DNA of 64,000 nt from Capitulum mitella (taxonomy: Eukaryota > Arthropoda > Thecostraca > Pollicipedomorpha > Pollicipedidae). The notes under the pieces are model-generated. The model had not been told where the DNA came from. It saw nothing but the letters and a program-made list of their open reading frames with translations, and searched no databases. The stretch is taken from positions 15,789,997 through 15,853,996 of the forward strand of contig CP099843.1 of assembly GCA_030062745.1 (NCBI GenBank). The letters are read 5' to 3'. The position numbers were made by a program, and so were the translations under genes. Positions 1 through 10,368 of the stretch are shown here, piece after piece. Numbering within the stretch: the stretch's first letter is position 1; each line of letters starts with the position of its first letter.

Positions 1-505
1 AAGTGTATTTGAGTGTATAGTTAAAGAACTAGACAAACGCACACAAACATTTTTGAGGACTTGAGGTCACCTTACAAGGCGAGATCACGGTCAGAAGTCG
101 AAGTTGGGTTTTATGTAAGTATTTCTGGTGGTTGGTTTCCAAAATGAAACACCCGGAATATAAATGACTTTGAACAATGCCCTGTACTTGTGCTTGGAGT
201 TTCAGATTGCGGGTCACAGAGCTATTATCTAAAATGTCCGCTGGCGTGCCCCATATCACGGCGGTGGAAAACAGTTTTACAAATGCAGCACATTCAAATG
301 ACTGGAAACGTTTTAAACACTAGTAAATGAACCTAAGGACATTTCTTGTGACTGTGTTCATGTGAGATCTTTTAAGGTCAAAGACCATAAGTTGATGTAA
401 CGTAACGAGCATGCGACCATGACAGTCCCCCTCTTCCATGCCACTGGCGCCGCTTGTGCCAATATTGTACGGACATTGTTATGCGATGTTTACTGATTAA
501 AAATG
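1..505 (+). mobile_element. Family A element, copy A9 (left end cut by window)
   Basis: The sequence is collinear with the inside of copy A1 (55722-56939). It has the GAGGTCA block (about 62), the CCCGGAATATA region (about 154), the GGTCACAGAGCTATTA region (about 213) and AAGGTCAAAGACCATAAGTTG (about 375). The element's left end lies outside the window, and similarity fades near 505 before the right end. It is a decayed fragment. Confidence 0.7.
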
Positions 506-591
506 TGTAAAAAGTACAGAAACGTCAAAATTCTAAACGATGAACCATAGGGTAAGTCCCATCGGTTGGCTCTTGATTCACGTCAGTTGCA

Positions 592-3025
592 TTAACCCGT
601 CCCCGACTGGGGGGGCAGTTGACCGCCCCCCCCCCTGAGGTTTTCTGGGATTGCGAGAGAACGAACAAACACAGAGCCACGAAACCTGGTGTGCCTTTTG
701 CCCCATTAATTTCACATCTCGTGCCAAAATTTGACCTCAGGTCAGGTCAGGCGCCTGACCTAGGTCAGGTCAAACAGACCTATGTCAAAAAAAGTTTAGC
801 GCCCTGTAATTTTTTCGCAAAACAAGATATCCCAATAACACTTTGAGGGATTAGTGATCGTGATAGTTGCAACAAATCTGCTGTCTCAGATTTTTCGGAA
901 TTTTCCGGGTCATTGACCTAAGGTCAAACCCATTTTTAAGACATGTCGTTTTTTGGGAAATTGACGGAATATTTTATAAAATTTTTAGTGTGGAGTGAAG
1001 CAGACATCTAGTTACCGTCATTGGGCAAAGTATCAATGACTTCCAGCCATTGACATGAGGTCAGGTCACGAATAATTGTGGTGAGCCAAAATGTACCACA
1101 GTCAAAGTCGGCGATGAATTACTCAAAATGGGTAGAAAATGTCAGAACTAGCTTGCACAGACGGAAGTGATACCAGGAACCTCAAACAGTTTGGAAAAGT
1201 AGCATATTTTGGAAATAAAGAAGCTCTCGCGAATAAAGCTCCGCCAATTTTGTACATTGGTAACTAATGAATTTTCCCAAAATTTAAGCATGGAAAACTC
1301 TCACAAGAACCAGGAAGATGAATAAAATTTACATGGATAGGCTTCTTTCGCGAAAATAAAAGAACGCTAAAATTAGTTCCCGTCAATTTATTACTGCATA
1401 CGGCTGTGGCGCACGCCGACAGCCGGCGCGAGAATTGCCGTGTCTTTAACCCGCGCACGACCGTCGGTCCGTCCCGAACACCGGCGACTGGGGGGGGGCA
1501 GTCGACTGCCCCCCCCTCTAACTCACGAACGGTTGGTCGCACGATAAAAATAAGCATACCGTTGCAAAGCCCGTCACGAGTAGAGCTCGAAACTGGTCTC
1601 ATTTTTAGTTTTAGATAATATGTAAGCCAATTTACGCCCTATATATGTTTTCTCATAGCCGACTGCATGAGACCGAGAAATGGCCTGAATCTCAAGGGCT
1701 GTGACTAATAACGCATAGGTAAAGGCACCAGCGCACAAGTAAATGTCCGCGGATGCCGATACACGTTTAATTTCCTCAGATTTGCTCAATATATACGCCG
1801 AAGCGTTGAGTTAAAGACACCGTAATTCTCCCGTCAGCCGTCACTGTGCGCCGCTGCCGTATGCGGCACCAAATTGACGGGAACTAATTTTAACGTTCCT
1901 TTATTTTCGCGAAAAAAGACGATCTATGTAAATTTTATTGATCTTTGTGGTTCTTGTGATGGTTTCCCATGCTTAAATTTTGGAAAAATTGATTAGTTGC
2001 CAATCTACAAAGTTGGCGGAGCTTTATTCGCGAGAGCCTGTTTATTTCCAAAATATGTTACTTTTTGAAACTTTTTGAGGTTCCTGGTATTAATTACGTC
2101 TGTACAAGCTAGTTCTGCCATTTTCTACCCATTCTGAGTAATTCATCGTCGATTTTGACGGTGATACATTTTGGCCCACTACAGTTATTCGTCACCTGAC
2201 CTCAGTCAATGGCTGGAAGTCACTGATACTTTGCCCAATGACGGTAACTAGATGTCTGCTTCATTCCACACTAAAAATGTTATGGAATATTCCGTCAATT
2301 TCAGAAAAAACGGCGACATGTCTTAAAAATGGGCTTGACCTTAGGTCAATGACCCGAAAAATCCCGAAAAATCTGAGACAGCAGATTTGTTGCAACTATC
2401 ACGATCACTAATCCCTCAAAGTGTTATTGGGATATCTTGTTTTGCGAAAAAGTTACAGGGCGCAAAACTTTTTTTGACATAGGTCTGTTCGACCTGGCCT
2501 AGGTCAGGCACCTGACCTGACCTGGGGTCAACATTTTGACACGAGACGTAAAATTGATGGAGCAAAAGGTACACAAAGTTTCGTGACTCTGTGTTTGTTG
2601 GTTCTCTCGTAATCCCAGGAAAACCTCAGGGGGGGCAGTTAACTGCCCCCCCCAGTCGGGGACGGGTTAACTCGACGTTTCGGCTTATGTATTGAGCAAA
2701 TCTGGGAAATTAGACGTGCATCGGCATCCGCGGACCTTTACTTGTGCGCTGGTGCCTTTACCTATGCGTTATTAGTGACAGCCCTTCAGATTCAGGCCAT
2801 TTCTCGGTGTCATGCAGTCAGCTATGAGAAGGCAATATATAGGGCGTGAATTGCTTACATGTTATCTAAAACTAAAAATGAGTCCAGTTTCGAGCTCTAC
2901 TCGTCACAAGCTTTCCAACAGCATGCTTATTTTTATCGTTCGACCAACCGTTCGTGAGTTAGAGGGGGGGCGGCCAACTGTCCCCCCCCCGTCGCGCATG
3001 TTCGAAACCGACGTGCGTGGGTTAA
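592..3025 (+). mobile_element. Family B element, copy B1 (TTAA-flanked, interrupted by B2)
   Basis: B1 runs from TTAA at 592-595 (element starts CCCGTCCCCGACTGGGGGGG) to TTAA at 3022-3025 (element ends CGTGCGTGGG). It is split by copy B2: the left part is 596-1449 and the right part 2671-3021. Without the insertion it is 1,205 bp, the same length as copy B3. The body is rich in AGGTCA/TGACCT half-sites, especially 734-786. No transposase frame is present, so it is non-autonomous; TTAA target and CCC termini point to piggyBac-type mobilisation. Confidence 0.8.
1446..2670 (-). mobile_element. Family B element, copy B2 inserted into B1
   Basis: B2 is a complete reverse-orientation copy, 1450-2666 (1,217 bp), flanked by TTAA at 1446-1449 and 2667-2670. 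Removing one TTAA and the element restores B1 as GTGTCTTTAACTCGACG, which matches the intact sequence at the same place in B3 (TTTCTTTAACTCATCG) and inside B2 itself. This is a clear self-insertion with a 4-bp TTAA target duplication. Confidence 0.87.
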
Positions 3026-3094
3026 AATCTGTCAAGAAACATCTGAGTCATAGGACTTAAAAGATCCGAACATGTCTTCATATAGTTCGCGTCT

Positions 3095-3457
3095 TGGGAA
3101 ATCGATTGCCGTTTATTGCCATCAAATCGGACGGCTGGTTCTCGAGACCTCAAGGGGGGATGAGCCCCCTATACCTAGCATTATTTGCACGGGAGTAGGG
3201 TGAAGAAAAATGCCGTGGTGCCGTTCATGGGCAGTGTCCAAAAGTACCCCATTTTGATACTTTTGCCCCCCTGTATGCTCCCCTTTTAAAATTTTTAAAA
3301 CTGCTTTTTTAAGTGTAGTTTACGTCAGGGTAAATCGATTGCCGTTTGTTGCGATGAAATCGGATGAGTAGTTCTCGAGACCTCGGGGGGGGGGGCGAAT
3401 CCGCCTCCCCCTGCCGGGAATCTGCCGTACCGTCCAGCCCTCCGGGAATAGGGTTAA
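3095..3457 (+). mobile_element. Family A right-end fragments, copy A6
   Basis: Two partial right ends of family A lie in direct succession. The first (about 3095-3205) has AAATCGATTGCCGTTTATTG, TTCTCGAGACCTC and a decayed GGGAGTAGGGT end. The second (about 3230-3453) repeats the same motifs and finishes GGGAATAGGG followed by TTAA (3454-3457). Left ends are missing. Confidence 0.7.
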
Positions 3458-3525
3458 AAAATTAAAAACTAGGAATTGGTCCCCGCTTGGCGGCATTGAG
3501 TCTCCATTGCCGCCAATAACGTGCT

Positions 3526-3532
3526 ACATATA

Positions 3533-3585
<53 letters not shown>

Positions 3586-3611
3586 TGTGTGTGTGTATGT
3601 ATGTGTGTGTC
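3526..3611. repeat. (AT)n then (GT)n microsatellite
   Basis: About 45 bp of near-perfect AT followed by GTGTGTGTGTATGTATGTGTG. Confidence 0.97.
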
Positions 3612-4058
3612 GCTCGTTAGCCAGGCATCACTTTCGTTGTAGGCCGTTAGCGTTAAACCGGCTTGCAATGAACTTGGGTTTCATGGGACTTATTGCTTCC
3701 GTGTAAACTCGCTCGTAGATTATTGTGGTCCGCGACCAGTGACTAAGAGAGCACGGCCACCTGAATTCCTTCCTTTTAATGGGCCCCCAAATGCACCAAG
3801 CGATCCTGCTCCTGACCTCGTCCAAAGGCTCTAGATGTGTGCAGAATTTGCTGAAGGACGGCCATCAACAGTCAGGACTCCTGATTTCCGCTCCTGAATA
3901 GACCATTCGTTCCTGGCCCTCTATAGGCCCATGCACGTATGTTTAGGGTCTATGGACTTGGACAGGGGCCCACTGGTGTACCTAAGGGGATCATGCCCCT
4001 TGGAGGTGGTGGGGACCCCCTGAGGCTGAGGGCCCCACCACTTTTTGACAGCTAAGTG
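3612..4058. other. No gene recognised
   Basis: Unique-looking sequence with GGGCCC-rich words near 3960-4040. Similar CCCC/GGGCC-type sequence follows copy B3 at 5276-5480, so B3 probably interrupts one older sequence. Confidence 0.5.
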
Positions 4059-5271
4059 TTAACCCGAGCCCCGAGGGGGGCTAACCCACCTTGAAGTTTT
4101 CCATGATTGCGAGAGAACGAACAAACGCTGCTCCACGAAATTTTATGCCTGATCATTTTTACATCTTATGTCAAAGTTTTTTATCAGAGGTCTGGTCAGA
4201 TGTCTGATCTAGGTCAGGTCAAGTTGACCTATGTCCAAAAAATTCCAGAGCCCTGCAACTTTCTTTCGGAAAGCAAGATATCGTAATGGAACTTTCAGGG
4301 ATTAGAGATCTTGATAGATGCAACAGACCTGCTATCTCAGATTTTTCGGAAACTTTCGGCGCATTGGCCAGAGGTCAACCCCATTTCGAGAACATGTCAT
4401 CCTTTTTTCGGACATTGACGTTCGTTATAACATTTTGAGTGCTACGTGATGCAGACATCCCATCGCTGTCATTGGGCAAAGTACCAAAGAACTCTAACCA
4501 TTGACCTGAGGTCAGGTCACCAATAACTTATGAGCCAAAATGCACCGCTGTCAGAACCGGCGATGAATGACTTGGAACGAATAGGAAATGATAGAACTGT
4601 CTCTCGCTGTTGGGAATGATACCAAGGACCCCAAATAGTTAGAAAAGATTGTGTATTTTGGAAATAAACGCTCTTACCTGAATAAAGCCCTGCCTATTGT
4701 GTAGACTGATAACTACTGGATTGTTTCAAACTTTAAGCACGGAAAACCATCCTAACAACCATTGCTATCAATACCCACCATTTCACAAGGATTATGGCGC
4801 CAGAATAAAGGAACGCTAAAGTTAATCCCCATTAATTCCATTTCGCTCTCGGCACCTGCGCCCGCCGTGAAGCAGGGCGAATATCGCTGTTTCTTTAACT
4901 CATCGTGTCGGCGTTTATAACAAACAAATCAGAGGAGTTAGACATGTTTTGGCATCTACAGACTTTTGCCTATTTGTTGGTGTCTTTACCTGAATTTTAT
5001 TAATCACAGTCCTTGAGATCCAGGCCGTTCTCGTTGTCGTTTAGTCGGCTTTGGGAAAACACATATAGGGTGTAAATGGCTCACATATTATCCAGAAATA
5101 AACACGAGGCCACTTTATTAAATAAACTTTTCAGCTCTACTCGTTACGAGCCTTCCAACGGTACGCTTATTTTTAACGCGCGACCAACCGTTCGTGAGTT
5201 AGAGGGGGACGGTCAACCGCCCCTCCAGTGACGCGTGCATGGCGCGGACTGCCAGTCGGGCGCGGGTGAAA
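4059..5271 (+). mobile_element. Family B element, copy B3
   Basis: B3 is uninterrupted, 4063-5267 (1,205 bp), with TTAA at 4059-4062 and a decayed TGAA at 5268-5271. It is collinear with B1 and B2 throughout: GATTGCGAGAGAACGAACAA near 4107, the TGACCTGAGGTCAGGTCACC block near 4502, and the CGACCAACCGTTCGTGAGTT block near 5181. It has no coding capacity. Confidence 0.82.
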
Positions 5272-5639
5272 GCACCCGTAGGGCCCTCGTGACTTCGAAA
5301 ATGGGCTGCCAACACATTTAAGTAGGACTGAGCCTATAAAGGGCCCCGAACACAGCCCCCCTCAGCTATGAAGTTTGCTCCTTTGGCTGTAAGGGCCCCC
5401 TTGACCACATTTCACTTCTCGTGGACGAAATTCTGAGTACTCCACTGCAAGGGCCTGTGTAGTCGGGTTTTATAATTTTTGTTTTTTTGGATTTTTGTTT
5501 TTGCTTTTTTTTGTATTTGAGGCTACTGGCTTTTACAGGATCCTGGGCACATCAAGGGCCAATGATTACCGCCGTTCGAAACTGCCACGGTTTCGCGCTG
5601 TGCCGGTGCTAGGGCTAACTTTCGTCGTGCAGCTACCCA

Positions 5640-6235
5640 TCGTTGGCGCGTGATGCGCGCTTCATGGGTGGTTTTTAGCCGTTAAGAATAGCACGTAGAC
5701 AGTGAGTCACGAACCGCGTCAAACATCGCCTCGGCCTCGCAGGAGCATTGATCGGGCAATCGCGTGGCGCACACCATTCTGCGCGTTACGTGCTGCTCGC
5801 AAGCGGTGGCCATATGAAAAGCCATTTCGGAACGCTTCCAAGGATTGGATGTGGTTCTGGCGATCCAGAGATCGCAGCGAATTGGAAAACCTACCATGGT
5901 GTAGCTACATGTACCGTCTTTCGTTCGCACCGACGGCCAAACTCCTCTAGCCAGCTGTTTGGATGTCGAACCGACGGGAAGGTGTCATGCACGCATTACC
6001 GAATCTCTTATCGATTCTACCTCAGTATCGCATTGACGCCGTTAACATTTTGCATTGGAAATTAAACCGACGTTTACCCCGTTCTTTTGTGCCCCATATC
6101 CACCGAAAACATGGTCGTATTTTCTTGCGGTTTGGTTGCAGTCGATCTTTTCGTAAAGTCTGGCACGTCCTAACGCGACATTTTACGAAAAATAGCTTGG
6201 CAGCTGCAGTCTTTGGCGTAAGTCACAGTTAATTA
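5640..6235 (+). repeat. Family D repeat, copy D1
   Basis: Shares ordered blocks with 6755-7365: GTGATGCGCGCTTCA, GGGCAATCGCGTGGCGCAC, TGGCGATCCAGAG, GTACCGTCTTTCGTTCGCAC and CTTATCGATTCTACCTCA. There are no convincing protein motifs. I do not recognise the family. Confidence 0.55.
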
Positions 6236-6754
6236 AGTTTACAGACTCACGAACGGCGCAATACATGGAAGCCACTGCGTAAAAACCACTTGGTTACTTA
6301 TTGTTCTCAAAGCGGTCTCGGTTCGAATGAGCAGTATCGACAACCCGAGGTCATTGAGACCTGAAATAGGTATCGCTTGGAAGGAAGTTGAACGCCCAAT
6401 CGTATGGCATCATGCAAGTGCAACAAAAGGCAGTACGTGTCATGTTGAGGGGATTAAGGACCAGAGATGTTTTTTCAGCGTTGTTTTTTACAACAGGTAT
6501 CAGACCTGGAGCCGGATTTCGCCTTGTAAAGGAAACTGGAAAAGCATTGGCATGTGGTACGTGCAGCATCTAGCGCTGGAGTGTGCAGCCCAATACGTGT
6601 TGCTTTTATTTCTCAGAACCTGTGATCAGGTCCAGAAATCAGTGGCATGAGATTGGTGTTACTGTGGCCCGAACTTGCTGACAGATCGACACGTGCCGCA
6701 CATCGTTCGAAAGGTCTCGTTCTCTTCCAGTGAATCCGCCAGTTCTCGTGCTGC

Positions 6755-7365
6755 TGCGGCCCATCATTGGGACGTGATGCGCGCTTCAAGGAAGGCCCAT
6801 AGCGATAGGGAGGAAGGCCTATAACGCCCATAGGGATAACACGCAAAACGAGAATCACTACAGCATGAAGCATCATCTGGTACAATAAGTTTTGGCGGGA
6901 GTCATGGCTCAGATCGGTTCGAAACGCGTCGACTTGAATGGGCAATTGTGCGCCGCATAGCACGTTTCGCTGCGCTCGGCACGTGCCACGCGAGAGCGGT
7001 GCAGTGTGAAAAAGTCGTTTGTAAACGTTGCTCAGGATTGTTTAATGGCGATCCAGAGACCGTGGCGACTTGGGAAAAGCACTGCGGGGTAGCGCCATGT
7101 GCCGTCTTTCGTTTGTACTGACAACCCAACGCCGCAAGTCCGCGCGACGCCCCTTTGAGGGGAACCATGCGCTCATTCTCGAACCTTTTATCGATTCTTT
7201 TTCATTGTGGCATAGAGGTCGTTGGCTTTATGCAGTGAAGATCACACCGACCTGTGGTCCGGTTTTTTATGCTCCATGGCAACCCAAAACATGATCGTGC
7301 TTTACCGTGATTTGGTCACAGCCCATCTTTTGACAAAGTCTTTAACGTCTTAAAGCGGATTTTCG
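6755..7365 (+). repeat. Family D repeat, copy D2
   Basis: Second direct copy, about 1.1 kb downstream of D1. Diagnostic matches are GGACGTGATGCGCGCTTCA (6771), GGGCAATTGTGCGCCGCA (6940), TGGCGATCCAGAGACCG (7045) and GTGCCGTCTTTCGTTTGTAC (7098). The segment between D1 and D2 (6236-6754) holds similar words but no clean third copy. Confidence 0.55.
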
Positions 7366-8227
7366 TGAAGCGGATAAAGCGGATTTTACGGAGTGCAGAG
7401 GGGCGCAGAAACCTTGCGCAGCGAAGTAAGCGGCGAGCCGTAGTTGTTTCGTTTGGTATAGCGTACTGCTCTGGCAGGTAGCGTAAGGGTCATTGCGTCG
7501 TAGTGGGATCGGATGGCAGTGTACCTCTGGCCACGACATAGCCACGTGGCCGTAGATGGCGAACAAAACAATGCAATGACGGCGGACGGTGGAATATGAT
7601 GTTCGCAACATGGTACTCGTAGAAGCAAGATTGTTTGACATTTTGGACGCATCGCAAGCCTGATGCGCAATTACTGAGGATCAGGTAAAATGCACTGAAC
7701 ATAACAGTCTCACATCGTTGCATCGGAGGACTTGCTTTGGTCCCTCTTCCCTGGAACCGAATTCAGAATCGATACGACTTCTTTGCACTCTGAAAAATCG
7801 CTTGATGCACGGCAGTGTCATTCAGCATGAAACTGCTGTCTTGTTTGCTCTCATGCCAGTGACTGAAACGGCCGCTGGAATAATGTGCATTTTCATATCT
7901 CCTCTGACATATCGTTTACCCTTTCCGTCCAGACGTAAATGCCTCATGCTTGCAATGTGATTCCTGACATGCGTCTAGCAATATTGCAGGTTGTTTGCAA
8001 CTTTGTATGTTACTCAGTGCATTCGCGGCACAGTTGTGGCCAGGGTCCATGGTCGACCGTCGCAGTGTTGGGTCATCACTGGGACATTCGACGCCAGGCC
8101 GGCCGCCCCCGTTGGACGCAGCGGCGCGGATATACTCAACCAGAGACGGTCATCGGAGCTGTATTGAGAGCCGCGCACGCGCACAAACACAGAGAAACAG
8201 TGAGACGATGACGCCGGCTCTGGACCT
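7366..8227. other. No gene recognised
   Basis: Only short overlapping frames on both strands, without motifs. Confidence 0.5.
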
Positions 8228-8740
8228 ATCTGGCACTCGGTGCCACGGTCCGCCGGGCCCAGTCTGCTGCCGTGCAGACCAGACCTCGGCACATCCAGCT
8301 CTGCCACGGCCCGCCGGGCCCAGTCTGCTGCCCTGCAGACCAGACCTCGGCACATCCAACACTGCCACGGAACGCCGGGCCCAGTCTGTTGCCCTGCAGA
8401 CCAGACCTCGGCACATCCAACACTGCCACGGAACGCCGGGCCCAGTCTGTTGCCCTGCAGACCAGACCGCGCCACATCCAGCTCTGCCACGGGCCGCCAG
8501 GCCTAGTCTGTTGCCCTGCAGACCAGACCGCGCCACATTTAGCTCTGCCACGGACCGCCGGGCCCATTCTGCTGCCCTGCAGACCAGACCGCGCCACATC
8601 CAGTGCTACCACAGGCTGCCGGGCCCTGTTTGCTGCCCTGCGGACCAGACCGCGTAACATCCCATACCGGCGCGGACTGCCGGGTCCAGTCTGCTTTAAT
8701 GCCCTGCGGACCAAAATCGCGCCACATCCAGCACTGCACA
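8228..8740 (+). repeat. 61-bp minisatellite, about 8.5 units
   Basis: The AGTCTG anchor recurs at 8261, 8322, 8383, 8444, 8505, 8566, 8627 and 8688, an exact 61-bp period. The unit reads roughly CCGCCGGGCCCAGTCTGCTG, CCCTGCAGACCAGACC, then GCGCCACATCCAGC with CTGCCACGG. The last units are more diverged. Because 61 is not a multiple of three and the unit lacks stops, open frames run through it on both strands; these are not evidence of a gene. Confidence 0.95.
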
Positions 8741-8942
8741 AATGACGACTTTGCGCGTAAAGTACCTGCGCCGCGTCCGCGGTGGATTCTTCAGCGCGAG
8801 CGGCGGCCGTCGCATGTCTTTTTGCAACACCATCTGTAGCACATGCTGGCGACCCAGAGGGCGGCTAATGCCGCAGCTGGCGCTTGGCCGGACGCCAGGC
8901 GGCCGGGTCTGATGCTGAGCGAGCGGGCCGGTCTGCCGAGCC

Positions 8943-9180
8943 GGCGGCCTGGTCCGTGGTCCCGCCGGGGGACCGCGCTCCTCTGGTGGGACCTTCACGA
9001 CTCTGGGCCGCTCTTCATGGTCCGCGGTTCCGCTGCGCGATCCCGTCGGGAGGTAGCGCCCGTCTGATGGGACCTTCACCGTTCTGGGGCCACTCTTCAT
9101 GGTCCGTGGTCACGCTGTACAGTCCCGTCGGGAGACGGCGCTCCTCTGGCGGGACCAGCGTCCCTTGGGGGCCGCTGCCG
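8943..9180 (+). repeat. About 82-bp minisatellite, roughly three units
   Basis: GGTCCGTGGT/GGTCCGCGGT anchors at 8951, 9019 and 9101 with shared blocks GGGACCTTCAC, CTCTTCATGG and CCCGTCGGGAG. The first unit is shorter. It lies between the 61-bp array and the GPCR stop codon, so it may be in the receptor's 3' UTR. Confidence 0.8.
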
Positions 9181-9186
9181 GTCGGC

Positions 9187-9480
9187 CTAGATGGGTGAGC
9201 CGTGCATCATGGGCCGTTTGGTTCCACTGGCGCAGGCGGCGGAAGCGGAGCGCCGGCAGAGAGAAGTGAGCGGAATCTGCTCGACCAGTGTGGAGCTGGT
9301 GCGCGTCGAGACAGCACGGCGCGGGCCGCAGCACAGTGAGCACACGGCCCTGCGGAAGTTTTGGCCCGACACGCAGTACAGCAAGAAGTTGATGGCGAAG
9401 CTGAGCTGGAACATGCTGTAGGCCACCCCCTGCGCCGCCAGCACCCACGTGCTCACGCTGGGAGCCGAGTTGGTCAGAGT
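9187..9480 (-). CDS. Neuropeptide-type class A GPCR, exon 2 (TM7 and C-terminal tail)
   Basis: This exon completes the receptor with residues 292-388. It begins in phase 0 after a pyrimidine-rich CCCAG acceptor (plus-strand 9481-9485) and ends at a TAG (9187-9189). TM7 runs about residues 302-328. Its motif is NFLLY (322-326) where class A receptors usually have NPxxY, so the proline is absent. Loss or replacement of this proline is known in several invertebrate peptide receptors. The helix-8 region reads SGQNFRRAV and is followed by cysteines 338, 341 and 342, plausible palmitoylation sites. The tail is short and Ser/Thr-rich. Joined to exon 1 across a 4,516-bp intron (13996-9481), the frame is continuous and gives 388 residues. 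A minisatellite cluster starts immediately beyond the stop codon. A possible ATTAAA poly(A) signal lies at 8700-8695 on this strand. Confidence 0.88.
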   Translation of the reverse strand, partial: TLTNSAPSVSTWVLAAQGVAYSMFQLSFAINFLLYCVSGQNFRRAVCSLCCGPRRAVSTRTSSTLVEQIPLTSLCRRSASAACASGTKRPMMHGSPI

Positions 9481-10228
9481 CTGGGAACGAGAAGGGCATT
9501 TGTCAGTGCAGTTTGACAACCTCCTGCTGTTGACGGGCGAATCAGCTGTTATTGACGGGTAACACTGTTGTTTCATGATCACGTTTCGTCAGACCACGAC
9601 ACATTCATGATTAGGTATGGCTGCAGCTGTGGAATACCACGTGGCGTCTTTTATGCAGTATTGCAGATCAGACCTTTTGACTCAGGAGTTTGCGGTAGAA
9701 CTGCGTGTGGCGATATTAGATAGAATGAATATATCAGTCAGAATTTCCCCCTAAGCGTTCACGTAAACCATTTCGTCGCAGATCTTGAAATCAACAAGCG
9801 ATATCGCCTGGGTCGATATAATGCCGACTTCAAAGCTCACGGAGCTCCATCTTTACTCAAAGGTCGCGTAGGGGCTGTGGAACCTCAGTGGAAATGGTGG
9901 GGGTGGGGCAAACGCAATTTTTGCGCCCTTTCTTTTCATGCAGCGCCATAGGGTTAATATTAAATGTTGCCCAAAGCTCGGGGCAGCTGCCCCCCCCCCC
10001 CGCCCCCTGGTTCCAACACCCCTGAGGTCACGACAACACCGTATGGTGGTCTGGTGATCATTCTCTAAAAATGTGGCTGTGATGAAATGTGCAATGCGGA
10101 CAAAAGAGAGCAAGTGCCAGCCGTGGAGCACTCTCTTAAAGTGCCCTCCCCCTCAGTATGCGCGTAAACCAGTAATCATATCAGTATAAAACTGATCCGG
10201 ATATCCGTATCTTATTGGCGCACTTCGA

Positions 10229-10368
10229 GTAAATTTGATGTCAATAGGTTGCGCAAGAAAAGATAGTAGGGGGAGAAGTCGGCGGTTTGACCACCTAGAG
10301 TAAATTTGATGTCTATAGGTTGGGCAAAAAAGATAGTAGGGGAGAAATCGACGGTTGGACATCATGGT
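10229..10368 (+). repeat. 70-bp tandem duplication
   Basis: AGTAAATTTGATGTCAATAG (10229) and AGTAAATTTGATGTCTATAG (10299) start two 70-bp units that continue with GATAGTAGG and GGAGAA-TCG-CGGTT. Inside the GPCR intron. Confidence 0.85.

Noticed and set aside
8228..8740. Regularly spaced repeats as a possible CRISPR-like array.
   Set aside because: The units are contiguous with no unique spacers, and the DNA is eukaryotic.
7995..8741. Overlapping 130-220-codon frames on both strands, which could look like a Cys/Pro-rich repeat protein.
   Set aside because: They are produced by a stop-free 61-bp minisatellite whose period is not a multiple of three, so the frame changes every unit.
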